This document shows positions 1 to 10,910 of a DNA stretch of 64,000 nt, one piece after another. The stretch is from contig CAMPDV010001310.1 in the NCBI GenBank assembly GCA_946699065.1, forward strand, positions 54,020 through 118,019. Reading direction: 5' to 3'. Source of the DNA: Loxodes magnus (taxonomy: Eukaryota; Ciliophora; Karyorelictea; Loxodida; Loxodidae). Every line of letters starts with the position of its first letter. Position 1 is the stretch's first letter. A model generated the notes under the pieces. It saw nothing but the letters and a program-made list of their open reading frames with translations, was not told the origin of the DNA and did not search any database. Made by a program: the position numbers and the translations under genes.

Positions 1-36
1 TCCGCTTTTTTATAAAAATATTCTTAGTATTCAATA

Positions 37-352
37 AGCTTACGCTTGCTTCAGGCCTTAAAATGTTGCAATTTAATTTTTTAAGCTTTGGGCTGCTTTT
101 GATTTATTTTAGCTTGCTCTAACTAAGCTTTATGCCTTTTTATGTTAAAGCTTCTCTTTCACCTTAAGTTTCAGCTGCCTCTTCTATTACTCAATACTTC
201 TGCTTTCTGATTCTTATTGGTCAGTTTTCTTTCAGGTATCCCAAAGCTTACGCTTACTTCAGGCCTTAAAATATTGCAAATTTTTCTTGATTTTTAAGCC
301 TTGGGTTGCCTTCCATTTATTTTAGCTTGCTCTAACTAAGCTTTATGCCATT
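37..352. repeat. 206-bp direct duplication at the left edge
   Basis: A segment starting AAGCTTACGCTTGCTTCAGG at 37-140 is repeated at 245-352 with about 85-90% identity by eye, so the period is about 206 bp. Both copies continue through the matching phrase TTTAGCTTGCTCTAACTAAG. The material between the copies is T/C-rich and unrelated to the dispersed elements elsewhere in the window. This may be the right end of a tandem array that extends left of the window. Confidence 0.8.
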
Positions 353-419
353 TTATTTAAGCAGCCTTTTTCTATTTTTTTTTAATCTTGGCTTATTTAT
401 TTCATAACATTTCTTCTGG

Positions 420-1469
420 CTTATATTCATTTTTTTATCATTTTTTTTAATCTTTGAATTTGCAATGTTTTTTTGTCTTCTTCAGCTTTTACATAATTTT
501 ATAAGTTTTTTCTTTTTTGCTTTCTTTTTAGTGCTTTTTTTTAACTTTTTTGATATCGACTTTCTAAAAAACGAATTTTTTTTCTGTTTTGTTTTCGTTT
601 TTAACGAAAGATATCGCAGACTCATATTCTTCTTTTCTGCAATTTTTTTTTATTTTTTTTTTAATATATGTTCTCTTTTATAATAAAATTTTTTCTTTAA
701 CAATCTTGTTTATATTTAGGGTATTATTTTCTTTTTAATATTTTTAATATTTTGATATTTTTAAGTTTTGCTTTTTTTCTTCATGTTTCTGATTTCTTTT
801 TAGAGTTAGTTTTTCGTATTCTAATCTCTTTTTTTTGAGTTCTTTTTTTTCTGTTTTACACAAATATAATTTTTTCTTTTATTTGTAAGATCTCTTTTTT
901 TGCATGTCATAATTTTAAATTAAAGTATTCTTGATTTACTTGTACTTTGAATGAGAATAGTATATGAAATTAAAAATTTTTATTTTTTACTTTCGATTTC
1001 TCTTTTAGACTCTTTATTAAATTTTTCTAAAGTTTTCGAAAGTTCTTTTTTTAAGTTTTCATTCAGTTTTCCTTAATTTGATTCTTATGTCTACTTCAAA
1101 CTATTATTATTTACTTTTCTTTATAATGTAATCTTCAATAATTAATTTTTAAATTTGGGGATTTTCATTGATTCATTTTTAGATTATTTTTTTTCATTTT
1201 TTTTGACTTTATTTTTCTTTTTTAATTCATATTTTTGATTTGCAAGTATTTTTTTAGATTTGCTAATAAAGTTTTTATGTTTCCTTTTTTATTTTTTTTT
1301 CAATTTTTGAAATTTGCTTGTTTAAAATTTAAAATTTAAGATTTTGGCTATTTTTTATTCTTTTTATTTCAATCTTTCTATTAATTTTGTTTTAATTTTT
1401 TAATTTAGACATACAATTTTTTCAATTAAGGTTATAAATTCTATGTTTTGTATTTTTGTATTTTTTTGA
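420..1469. other. T-rich DNA, no gene seen
   Basis: About 1 kb in which T strongly exceeds A on the + strand. There is no coding-like stretch in either code on either strand that I would support. Short phrases near 1,340-1,470 resemble the reverse complement of 35,390-35,500, so part of it may be decayed sequence of the same family as the outer end of the inverted-repeat arms. Confidence 0.5.
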
Positions 1470-2499
1470 TTATTTCATTAACATTTTCGTTTAAAATATT
1501 TTTATCTTATATATTGTTTTTTTTGTCTTTACTATTACTTACTTTTACTTTTTTAAAGTGATTTTTTTATTTATTTTTAAATTTTTTTAAACTTTTTTGT
1601 AAAAATATTAAAACTTTTTTTTCTTTAGATTGGTTTTATTAAAATGTATTTATTTTATTTTATTAAATGAAATATAATATAAAATTATAAATGCTTTACG
1701 TTTTTCATCCAGCGTTTAACAGGTTTAAATTTTTTCCATTGATTTTTATTTTTAAAATGAATAGAAAAAGAAAATATTTAATATAATAGAAAAAATTAAT
1801 TTTAGTTTAATAAAAGATATATTCAATTTAAAGAAAAATATACGCAGGAAAAGATTAATTTAAGATATAAAGAAAGAAGAAAAGGTAATTTGATATAAAT
1901 TTAATCTAAAGCACTGTCTTCATAAAATTTCTTTATAATCCTACTTTTAAGCTTGATACTAATTATAAAAAAATATAAAATCAAGAAATTTGAAAGAAAT
2001 TCTAAACATCCTTTAAACCTTTTTAAATAATAAAATGCACTTTAATTGTATAATCTTTGAGAGAAAAGTTTAAAAATATAAAATTTGTATCTAAAATAAA
2101 ATAAAAAAAATCGAAATATTGAATGAAAAAACATTAAAAATTAGAATCTTAAATAAAAAGTTAGAGATACTATTGAATAATAAGTCTCTTATTTTATAAT
2201 AAAAAATAAAATATATTTAATTAATGGAAAAGTTATTTTATATTCATCAAGTTAAAACTTAAAACTTCATTAATTTTTTATAAAATTATTTATGTGAAAA
2301 AATGATAGAACATATTTTTATTATCTTTTGCTATATCTAGACTGTTCTTAAAAAACATTTTTTTTAATTATCAGAAGTCTGTTTAATGAGAAATGAAAGT
2401 CTTAACAAAAATTATCAAAATAATCCAATATGTTAAGAAATTATTTTTAGATCTTTTTATATTTACTCCTTCTTAAATGTAATAGTTTAATGAATTCTG

Positions 2500-2870
2500 A
2501 AAAATGTGATAAAATTTCACTATAATTTCTTTTAATGAAGAAGAGGAAACTAATAATGATATAATTAGCATCTAAAAAATTAAGAAAAAATTATCAAAAG
2601 TATATTAGTAGAGAATAGAACCAAGAAATGAGTCATAAATAGTCATCCAAATACTTGAAAAACTCACCCACGAAGTAAAGAAAAGAAAAAATGTCTAAAG
2701 TGAAATAATCAAAAATCTTTGGTTTAAAAATAAAAATACTAAAACTCGAAAATTTACAGTAATGGTACTGGAAAACTAAGAAAGTGAAAAAAATTTGGAA
2801 CAAGATTCAAATTAATCTATTAATATAAAGTTAAAGTGCTAGCACGATTATAATTTTGAACATTTTTGAG
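2500..2870 (+). pseudogene. Coding-like stretch near the outer side of the left arm
   Basis: In ciliate code one frame stays open from about 2,535 to 2,860 and has protein-like composition, with charged, amphipathic phrases such as RIEPRNESQIVIQILEKL and THEVKKRKN. The matching part of the right arm (40,640-40,900, minus) has the same phrases in disagreeing frames. I do not recognise a family. It is probably a fragment of an element or gene that was in the sequence before the arms were duplicated. Confidence 0.35.
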
Positions 2871-3018
2871 TTCCGATTAACTCATAACTATGGCTTAAGA
2901 AATTTCACTGACAGTGAATGTGATAAATTGGAACTAATTTCGATGTCAATTGTAGCAATATTATGACGAAAATTGTTACGGAAGCCTTTATGGCTTTAAA
3001 ATATCAAATAAATAATAT

Positions 3019-3424
3019 GATTATATAGCGTGTAGCGCCTAGATGGTGCCCATTTCTTTCAATATTAATATTAAAAGAAAGTTTTCTCGTGCTTCTTGTA
3101 GTCATTCTAACCATCCAATGAGTCACGTCAGCTTTATCAAATTAGAATCTGTTTATTAAAAATTATTCTAAAATCTTGAATCAAATGCTCGAGTCTTCTT
3201 GAATAAGATCAAAATAAGAATTAGTAAGCCATTAGAAGGCCCGTTAGTCAAATGTACATACTGCTAGCGAGGAACTCTGGGTAAGTTAGATTTCTTTCTT
3301 CCGAGTTTTTCCACCTTTCCCCAGGTGATATCTAGTGCGTGATTACTCGCAATACAGTATAAACTGCAGAATACACTGCACCAGATTACATACTAGTTTT
3401 TCTGACCACGGCCGACATCCGTAT
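3019..3424 (-). mobile_element. SINE-like family C copy (left arm)
   Basis: This is the reverse complement of 40,038-40,442 and a homologue of 24,081-24,486. On the minus strand the head reads GGATGTCGGCCGTGGTCAG, followed by a conserved block with GGTGCAGTGTATTCTGCAG and GCGAGTAATCACGCACTAG. The 3' end carries the shared hairpin tail (GCACC...GGYGC then TACACGC) at 3,027-3,052. It is clearly richer in GC than its surroundings. It has no open frame of its own, so a non-autonomous retroelement is the natural reading. Confidence 0.75.
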
Positions 3425-3819
3425 ATTCATTAAAAAAAGTAAACTCATAATTATGATATTATAGCTTAAACTATTGCTTATGCAGCTTTAGTTGGATCAT
3501 TATTAACCGCATTTTTTTAATTTACTTCTGCAAGTTTTATTCTGATGACTAAGCTCACGTTCAATCTATTATTTTTACTAAAATTTCATTTTATTCAAGG
3601 CTTTTGCAAAAGTAAAAATAACAGAAATCAAAATGGTTAAATTATATGAACTTTTGAAATAAATTTTTATTAAATTACTATTAGTATTTTAATTAAACTT
3701 AATAGTTTTCAAAATTGCTTAAGCGGTATAAATTATAAATATATCAAAATTAAGTTAAAAAATTAACATAAAATAAGTATAAAAAATGAATTTATTAATT
3801 ATCTAAAATTATATAAAAA

Positions 3820-4060
3820 ATGGAGACCAGATGGAAATTGGCTGTGGAAGTTTTTTGCAATCTAGTAAGCGGAGGTGCGCAATTAATACTGAACACCAAC
3901 ACTGTTTGGAAGTTTTTAGCTTTGAGGACAAAATCATTCCATTCTGATCTCATCCTTTCTAGCCTTTCTTGAGGAAAGGTAAGTATTATTTAAGTGGTAT
4001 CGTAGAGAGAAACAAGAAATTAAACCATTTTGTAGATTCATTAAATTCGAAAGAAGAACC
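3820..4060. repeat. GC-richer 240-bp block in the left arm
   Basis: This block stands out from its AT-rich surroundings and has its partner at 39,395-39,630 in the right arm, at about 85% identity by eye with mostly transition differences. I found no third copy in the window. All three frames of the right copy give protein-like but unrecognised short peptides, so it could be an old coding fragment or an untranslated element part. Confidence 0.5.
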
Positions 4061-4799
4061 TAATTAAATTTTAATTAATATAATTTAAAATATTCTTAAA
4101 AAAATAAATTATAAGTTTAAAAAGAAGTAAAAATACAAAAGACTAAAACTTTAAAAATAATTAATTTATATTAATATTAAAAAAATTAAAAAATCTAGTA
4201 GATATTATAAAAAATTAAGTTGAAATTATTATCGTCATCTTAAGTTAATTTTAATAATAGAAATAAGTGAGTGAAACATGTAAGATCATTACAAAAATTT
4301 TGTGTTTAATCTTAAATTAAAATTTTGAAATTTCAATACTCTTTTACATAATCTTTATGAAATTATTATTATTTTATGATTTAAAAATATTAGTTATACT
4401 AATTATATTAGCATAATAATATATGTCTAATTAAAAAAAATTTTGTTAACATTTTAACAGAAATTTAGCAACTTAAGTTTTTTATTTTTGTTTAAATCAC
4501 CATAAATATCCAAATCGTAAGAAAAGCCAAAGTAAGCAAAAAATTTATATGTAGTATTAATAAAATAAATAGAATATTGTATAAAATTTTATTTATTAAG
4601 AGGTAATTTTTTAATCACTTATATAAAATAATTTATTTATTTATTTACAAAAATAAATTCTAAGACTTTCTCTGTTTTACATATAAATATAAGGACTTAT
4701 TTAAGATAATTAGGTTTACACGTTAGATTTGTATTTTTTAATCTCAAAAAGCTAACTTTAATAGAATAATTTAATATAATATCAAAAATGCTATAATTA

Positions 4800-5090
4800 A
4801 ATATTGGAAAAAAGGGGAATGGTACAGGCAGTTAAATTCAAGTAATTATTTTGGTTATTGTACCCTTTGATTGGTGTATGGTGGTATGCTTTCCTAACTA
4901 TTTTGGGAATATGAGATTTAGATAAGGAGATTTGGAGTCTAATATTTCGCAATATTTACAATGGATTGCAGATTCGATGATGACTTGGCATTATCTACAA
5001 ACTAGGCGTAGAAAAGATCAATTCTCAAGCATAGATTCTAGTGAGGTTATTATGTGTTGTATTTAAGGTTTTCTTGATTCCGAAATTGGG
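4800..5090 (-). pseudogene. RING-like zinc-finger relic in the left arm
   Basis: On the minus strand in ciliate code a short stretch reads LVCRQCQVIIESAIHCKYCE, a C-x2-C-x9-C-x2-C spacing such as begins many ciliate RING or TRAF-type zinc fingers. The right-arm copy (38,330-38,590, plus) has the same four cysteines (CRQCQVIIESAIHCRHCG). Retention of all four in both diverged arms is suggestive, but the rest of a zinc-binding domain is not visible. It is a fragment only. Confidence 0.35.
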
Positions 5091-5477
5091 TTCTTAAGCA
5101 AAATTAAAATTTTATATAATTTTTTTATCTATTATAACTTTAATAGACACTTTATTCTATAAATATTAAGCTAGAATGCTGGATTTCGGATTTTTTAATG
5201 ACTAAAAACAAAAAACATTTAAATTATAAAAAATTTATAATTTTTGCTCCTTTCAATTATAAACATTTTAGTTTTATTATTTTCCATTTCGCCATTCGTA
5301 ATTTTTTAGCATAATTTGCTTATTTTTACTTCAGTTAAAACAGTTATTTCATTTATGACTACATAAAAAGTTTAACAAACTTTCTTCCAGATTTTTAAAT
5401 TTAGCATAAATACCACACTAAAATCTTCAAAATAAGAAAGAAAGTTATAGAGAATTATTTAATTATATAATATAATT

Positions 5478-5776
5478 TAAAAGATGGTGAGAGCTGAGAT
5501 TGACCTTCTTGACTAAACTTTCTGGCTAGGAAAAAATTCCTGTCTTGTCGCTGAGAAAGTCTTTGGTCAGAGTCATTTTCTCAAGGAAACACTCTTCTAG
5601 GTTATCCGCTCTTGGTATGGGCTTGATGCCTGGCTGCTCATAGCGATGGAATTTCCTGGTATCTGTGTCTGGAACTCAACAGGATATTCCCAGTATTCCT
5701 AAAAAAGAGAGAATCGGGTCGTATAACTGGAAAGAAGTTTCATTTCCCAAAATTCTTTTAGTTAAAATTATTAATT
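5478..5776 (+). mobile_element. SINE-like family A copy (left arm)
   Basis: About 300 bp beginning AAAAGATGGTGAGAGCTGAG and ending around TTAGTTAAAATTATTAAT. It matches the other family A copies at 10,596, 19,813, 31,727 (minus), 37,322 (minus) and 61,011. It is flanked by near-identical 19-bp direct repeats (ATTTAATTATATAATATAA left, one mismatch right), which is what target-primed insertion leaves. The right-arm copy has the same flanks, so this insertion is older than the arm duplication. Confidence 0.8.
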
Positions 5777-5879
5777 TAATTATATAGTATAAAGTTTATC
5801 ACAACACTTTAGAGTTTTCCGTTTGATGATCAATATATCTCAAACATATTATGCAAAAACTTTTTCCTATTTACGCTTT

Positions 5880-6018
5880 TTTTTAGAGAAATTCAAAGCA
5901 TTATCTTACCATATGCCCTTTACATTTGCAGTATCAGCACCTCATTATTTTTCTCCTAAAATTGTTAAATTTCGTTGAAAGATATTGATCAATTATCTTG
6001 GATTATTTCTTCATTTCA
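5880..6018 (-). pseudogene. Tail of a gag-like zinc-knuckle relic (left arm)
   Basis: The reverse complement matches 37,083-37,215, where a CX2CX4HX4C zinc knuckle is encoded. Only the knuckle end is included inside the arm; the arm's homology to the right side stops at about 6,018, inside this relic. Treated as a fossil of a retrovirus-like or LINE first-ORF protein. It is broken. Confidence 0.5.
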
Positions 6019-6019
6019 C

Positions 6020-6920
6020 TATATTTTTTTTCCTTTAATAAAATATAAGTCATATTTAATCTCCTAAAATAATTCCTTTAAACTCTTGTCTTCAATTTAA
6101 TTTTAATATAATAATCCTTTTTAATCTATTTGATTATAACTTTCATATTAAAATAAATTATATGAAGAATCTCTATAATTCTGAAGAAGTGTTATATCAA
6201 TAATACTTAAAATAGTAAATAGGTATTTAAGCTTGTATAAGTTATATAATAACTTTAGATTAAGAATTAAAAGAATAAATATAATCAATTCATTTCCTAT
6301 TAATACTTATAAATCTATCATAAAGTGTTAATCATATTTTATCTGTCTATTAATTAAGTGAGTATCAAATATCTCTACAAACTATTATATATCAATAAAC
6401 CTCCAGTTTCATAATCAAAAAAATAAAGAATAATAAACTTTAAAATTATGTCTAAATAAAAAAGTAGTTTACTTAATAAAGTTATTAACCTTGCTACGTA
6501 TCTAGTTATCTCTAAAATGAGGTTTAAAGTATTAATGTTACAAATTATAAAAATGATATATAAAGCTTAGGATTTAATTTATATATAAGAAACTAAGATA
6601 AAATGCTTGAAATAATTTATTTAAATTTACAATATTTCCTATAAATCTAGAATATTATTTCTTCATAAACTTGAATAATAATAATTATTATTTCTATAAA
6701 TCCTAAGTTTATTTAGTATATAATATATAAGTAAGAAGTATAGAGAATATATTTATAAGTCTTTTTATATTTTTATTTAATCTCCCACTTTTAATTATAA
6801 TAGATAAATTTTGTATTTGTATTTATGATTTTTATATTTTTGCTAGTTCTGTAGATTAAATATAAGATATGATAGGTTTTTTTAATAGTTAACATATTAA
6901 ATAATTTTCGATGCTGTAAA
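6020..6920. other. AT-rich spacer, nothing recognised
   Basis: Between the inner end of the left arm and the tRNA genes. Very AT-rich, with no motif-bearing frame, no dispersed element and no clear tandem repeat. Confidence 0.5.
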
Positions 6921-6926
6921 ATTGAA

Positions 6927-6998
6927 TCCGCATTAGTCTAGTGGTTAGGATATTCGGCTCTCACCCGAAAGACCCGGGTTCAAGCCCCGGATGCGGAA
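6927..6998 (+). tRNA. tRNA-Glu (anticodon CUC)
   Basis: A 72-nt cloverleaf. The 7-bp acceptor stem is TCCGCAT/ATGCGGA with discriminator A at 6,998. The D-arm region TAGTCTAGTGGTTAGGAT gives the A box. The anticodon arm TTCGGCTCTCACCCGAA has CTC in the loop, and the T arm CCGGGTTCAAGCCCCGG gives the B box. The D arm and anticodon arm are typical of eukaryotic nuclear tRNA-Glu. A four-T run at 7,002-7,005 can terminate RNA polymerase III. All stems pair, so it looks functional. It converges on the tRNA-Lys gene 39 bp away. Confidence 0.97.
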
Positions 6999-7037
6999 CT
7001 ATTTTGCTAATTCCTACTAAGTATATAAAATTAAAAA

Positions 7038-7110
7038 CGCCCAACGTGGGGCTCGAACCCACGACCACCAGATTAAGAGTCTGACGCTCTACCGACTGAG
7101 CTAGCCGGGC
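7038..7110 (-). tRNA. tRNA-Lys (anticodon CUU)
   Basis: A 73-nt cloverleaf on the minus strand. The acceptor stem GCCCGGC pairs with GTTGGGC (two G-U pairs) with discriminator G. The A box is TAGCTCAGTCGGTAGAGC. The anticodon arm CAGACTCTTAATCTG has CTT in the loop. The T arm CGTGGGTTCGAGCCCCACG contains a perfect B box. A T5 terminator on the minus strand corresponds to 7,033-7,037. There is no intron. It lies tail to tail with tRNA-Glu and looks intact, unlike all the protein-coding material around it. Confidence 0.97.
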
Positions 7111-7149
7111 TTTACTTTATAAAACTGAAGTTGCTTAAATATTAGAAAT

Positions 7150-8300
7150 CCTATCTTAGCTTTAATAATTATAACTTAACTAAGCTTTTTAGTTTAAACT
7201 CCCTAAAGTTATTTTATTACACTAACAAAACTTTAACTAATATTTAGGTACTTAAATCAATTTTATTAAGCCTTAGATATTACTCTGAATTCATATTTCA
7301 GTTTAGGATTTTTTGATTTAAGTGTTAAAAAACTTGATAATTCAAAATTGATTAAAAGTTACTTTTATTATTTCCCTTTATACTTAAAATTAATTTTAGA
7401 TTAATAAGACAAATATTTGGCTAACACATTTTATCAAAATTCTATTTATTAAATATTTCTAAGAGTTTTATTACGTAGTCAATATGAAATTTAAAACTGT
7501 TGTAATCAGCATTTTGTAACTGTTTGCTTTAATATTAAAAATAAATTATTAAGCTCTACCTTTGTTCAGCCTTCAATAATTGTTAGTTAGTTTAGCAAGA
7601 AATTCGTAGATATCTATATTTGGATATAAGACGTAATTATATGGTCCTGAAAATAGTTTCTAATTGAATTTTCAGTAAGGCAAAGAATCCTTGATTCTGA
7701 ATTGATTGTTAAAAATAAATGTCTAAAAACCTGCTAAGGAAAGAGTAATTTTCAAGTTTTATTATTATAAACCTATTAGATCTGCTAGCTTATTCCTTTA
7801 TTAACTAACTAAGATTTTATCATCAAATATAGTTAATGATCATTTCTATTAAATTTGGTATTAAGATCCTAAACTTAAAGTAAATTAGAAGCTTATTAAA
7901 GTATGGTTGATCTCTTTAAAGGTTAATGTTCCCCTCCAGATATAATTCAGATGCTTTCTCTTATTTATCTTACGTAAGTATTGTAAATTTGTACTCTAAA
8001 TATTTTAAACTGTTGTATTTACTAATTGACATTTCGAAAAGTTGAAAGAAGATAGAGTACTTTAGTTTAATAATATTGCTGAATTTCGAATAGCTAGAGA
8101 AACCAGAAATTTGAACAAATTTCATACTTGTTAATCATAAAAGAATTTTCCAACTAAATTAATTTCGTTCTAATACTTGCAAATTTTTCTAAGAACTAGC
8201 AACTTTATAAGTAATTCTTATCTTAAGCATATTCCATCTTTAGTTTATAAAAAGAAGGAAGGAAAGATATATTTAAATAGAGAAATAAAAATAAAAAAGA
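7150..8300 (+). pseudogene. Possible LRR-type coding relic, upstream part
   Basis: In ciliate code the + strand shows short frames with leucine/isoleucine spacing of the irregular LRR type common in Tetrahymena, for example DLSVKKLDNSKLIKSYF near 7,320. No single frame stays open across the region. It leads into the better-supported open frame at 8,305-8,934 on the same strand. The call rests on composition and spacing and is weak. Confidence 0.3.
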
Positions 8301-8304
8301 AATA

Positions 8305-8934
8305 GAAATTACTCTCTAGGACTAAGATATCTATTTATCAAAAAAATAATATTAAAAAAGTTTGAATATTTGTCAGCAGTTAGGATACTTTTTTAACTGG
8401 TTAATTTGCTTAGAAGTAATTAGCGGAGCAAGCGCTAATCTATAAAAATTTAGAGATTAAAAGAAAAGAACGTTCATTTAATAAGATTCAGGATATGAGA
8501 AATTAATTAACTTGCTTTTAAGTATGAAAAAGCAAAAATATCTAAATTATAACAGACATAAAAGATAAGGATCTACTAATAAAGAGAAAATATAAAGACA
8601 ACAATAAAATCTAAAAAATTTCAATAAATAAGTTTCAAAAGCAGATTTTATTAAACGGCATAGCTTAGAAAGAGGCAACAAAATTGAAAAATAAAGTTTG
8701 CTTTTATCGACACTAGCAAATCTCGGTAAACTATTTGACATATTTAAAAAAGTTATAAAATAAATTAATAACCAAAAGAAATTGTTATAAAAGAAGTAAG
8801 TTATAAACAAATAAAAGGAGATAAGTAAAAGACTGGATAAAAATTATGCTGAATTAAAAATAGAAAAAAGGTTTGAATTTGAAATAAAATAATAAATAAA
8901 ATCTAAAATTTCTATAAAAATGATTGAAAAATGA
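8305..8934 (+). CDS. Unrecognised ciliate-code open frame (C-terminal part of an LRR-type protein?)
   Basis: About 210 codons are open in ciliate code and end at UGA 8,932-8,934; the true start was not identified. An N-terminal hydrophobic, LRR-like stretch (LNICQQLGYFFNWLICLEVI) is followed by a basic region (RHKRQGSTNKEKIQRQQ) and a long amphipathic, Lys/Gln-rich helix (KKLLQKKQVINKQKEISKRL) likely to form a coiled coil. The layout resembles the stretch at 49,900-50,410. Composition is protein-like, but no family motif is present. It could be a 3' exon of a larger gene or a relic. Confidence 0.45.
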
Positions 8935-9450
8935 TTGAAAAATAAAAAACTAAAGTTTGATAGATTTATTTCATTTTTTAATTAAATATACATTAGAACT
9001 ATGAAAAGCTTTAAAAATAATTTCTTTTTTAAGGAATTTTTTAACTACTTTGATAAATTAAGTTTGAGAATAATTTAGATCCTTAAAATAATGTCATTTA
9101 ATAAGCATTTTGCATGTAAAAATTTAAGTTTCTCAGTTATTTCCAAATTATCTGATAACAACTTAATACTATCAAGTAAAATCAATTTAATCTAATTTAC
9201 ATCTATGAAATTAAATTCCTTTTTTTAACATTAATCACAAACATACCAGATTTAAAGAATGAGTACGTATAGCAAATAATATTAGGAAATTTAAAATTAA
9301 TAAGTTGCTACAAAAAGTAAAAAACAAGTATAAGCTAAATAGCTAAAATAATTTATTTTAAATCAATAATCAAGTTTATTCTAATCTAGCTCTTAGATTA
9401 AAGTATAGAACATTTTGCATCTTTTAATATTTTTATTTTATAAATAAATA
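8935..9450. other. AT-rich, nothing recognised
   Basis: Follows the UGA of the preceding open frame. There is no motif, element end or repeat that I can support. A run of T-rich and A-rich blocks is typical of ciliate intergenic DNA. Confidence 0.4.
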
Positions 9451-9660
9451 GGAGCGATCCTCCAACTGACATTGACTTAAGATCTGATACCAGGCAGTAT
9501 CCGTGGGCGAAGAACCAAACAAGAATCTTGGTAGGAGCCAAGAAAGAGGACAAAGAATAAAGAGGCATCAATTAATGTTATTGATGAAAGATATCAGATA
9601 CTAAGGTGGGAGCATTCCGATCAAGCCCTATAGAAAACGAGACTCACATGATAACACTGG
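9451..9660 (+). mobile_element. SINE-like family B copy, 3' end missing
   Basis: Starts with a short hairpin (GGAGCGATCCTCC) and matches 45,304-45,592: shared blocks include CCTCCAACTGA, GATACCAGG, TGAAAGATATCAGATACTAAGG and AGCCCTATA. Similarity stops near 9,660, before the hairpin tail that ends the 45-kb copy. It is therefore truncated or diverged at its 3' side. Confidence 0.7.
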
Positions 9661-10335
9661 AATTTCTTACCACTTTTGAAGTGTGGACATTCTCTTCCAC
9701 TGTTTTGATGCTTCTGCTTTTTCTCTTTAGATTCTTATTAATTTTTACCTTTCTAATTTTATTTGGTAAAATGCCGGGCTATATTTTTTAACTGAGGTAT
9801 AAATAATGAATGATCAGTATAATAAATTACATTTCAATCTTATAATTTTCTCAATAATCTTCAAGATGGTTATAAATCTATTAATAATTCCTTTTTATTT
9901 TGTAAGAAATTTTAAATATTGAACATAAATCAAAATGCATAGACTATTGTATTTCCACAATTTTGACATATGATTTAAGATGTCTAATACTATATTACAG
10001 ACATTATATGAACTCCTTTCATGAACTAACTGTAATATTTAGAATTATACACATTATTTCTCCAAATATGTATATTAAGAGAAATTGAGATATTTATAAT
10101 TAGAAAGGCGTAAAAGAAGAGTTAAAAATAAGGAGGAGATAAGATTGAAAGTATAATGAAGAACTCTTCATAATATTTTTTTCATTAAAGGGAGATAATA
10201 ATTCCGATATTAACAAAGTTAAAAATAGGTATTTAGTTTAAATATAATTTAAGCTAATACTGTATTCTGACTTTAATTAATCTTTTCGATAAATTTATTA
10301 AAACTAAAATATTTTTTTAAATAATTCTATAATGA
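9661..10335. other. AT-rich, nothing recognised
   Basis: No coding motif, repeat or RNA gene seen. The short standard-code open frame crossing the end of the family B copy has no protein character. Confidence 0.4.
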
Positions 10336-10339
10336 AGAT

Positions 10340-10590
10340 AATGATTAACTTTGAGTATTTAAAGCAGCATAACTACGCTTTCTGTTTATTCTTAAGTGTC
10401 TTTTAATGTACATAACGGGGATATTCTGCTGATTATTTCTACAATCAGCGACTACATACTCCATATCTATAGATTTAAGCTTTACCAAGGCCAGATAGGC
10501 ACTCAGATACTTTCTCTTCAAAATCTAGAATCCAACTAGCAATCTCCCAAAGTTTAGTGATATATTAAGACAGATCTAAATGTTACTCAC
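10340..10590 (-). pseudogene. Coding-like fragment, unrecognised
   Basis: In ciliate code on the minus strand about 80 codons are open with normal protein composition and balanced GC, including ILKRKYLSAYLALVKLKSID and NIPVMYIKRHLRINRKRS. It abuts a family A SINE at 10,596, which may have cut it. No family recognised. The richer GC content and the basic C-terminal stretch make chance less likely than for most open stretches here. Confidence 0.4.
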
Positions 10591-10595
10591 GCCAA

Positions 10596-10910
10596 TAATT
10601 GAAAAGATGGTGGGAGTGAGAATGACCTTCATGACTAAAATTTCTGGTTTTATGGCTAGGAACAAGTTCCTTTAATGTCGCTGAGAAAGTCCCTGGTCAG
10701 AGTCATTTTCTGAAGGGAACACTGTCTTTGAGATTATCCGCTCTTGGTAGGGGCTTGAAGCCTGGCTGCTCATAGCGATGGAGCTCCCTAGCAACTGTGC
10801 CTGGAGCACAACAGGATATCCCCGTTATTCCATAAAAAGAGAGCGTCGGATCGTGCAATTGGAAAGGAATTTCCGGTCCAAAAACTTTTTTAGTTGAAAT
10901 TAATTAATTA
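10596..10910 (+). mobile_element. SINE-like family A copy
   Basis: A full-length family A copy, beginning GAAAAGATGGTGGGAG and ending TAGTTGAAATTAATTAAT. It is about 90% identical by eye to the copy at 19,813. Internal blocks TGGCTAGGAACAAGTTCC and GGTCAGAGTCATT could be A-box-like and B-box-like RNA polymerase III promoter parts, though neither is a clean match. No target-site duplication is obvious here. Confidence 0.8.

Larger units (their letters stand above)
1470..6018 (+). repeat. Left arm of a 40.5-kb inverted repeat
   Basis: This arm is collinear, in reverse complement, with 37,083-41,985. Anchors seen directly: the outer end around 1,480-1,540 matches 41,930-41,985; 1,710-1,930 matches 41,520-41,740; 3,400-3,480 matches 39,985-40,060; 3,820-4,060 matches 39,395-39,630; 4,500-4,820 matches 38,590-38,950; 5,470-6,018 matches 37,083-37,620. 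Identity looks like 80-95% depending on the stretch, and many differences are transitions. The arm is itself a mosaic: family C SINE (minus), a GC-richer 240-bp block, a zinc-finger-like relic (minus), a family A SINE (plus) and the tail of a gag-like relic (minus). Confidence 0.9.

Noticed and set aside
465-683. Short standard-code open frames in T-rich or A-rich DNA (also near 22,525, 22,044 minus and 60,722 minus)
   Set aside because: Phe/Lys/Asn/Ile homopolymer-like composition, no motif, and the wrong code for this organism.
8547-8810. Minus-strand open frame
   Set aside because: Shadow of the plus-strand ciliate-code frame at 8,305-8,934, which has the better protein composition.
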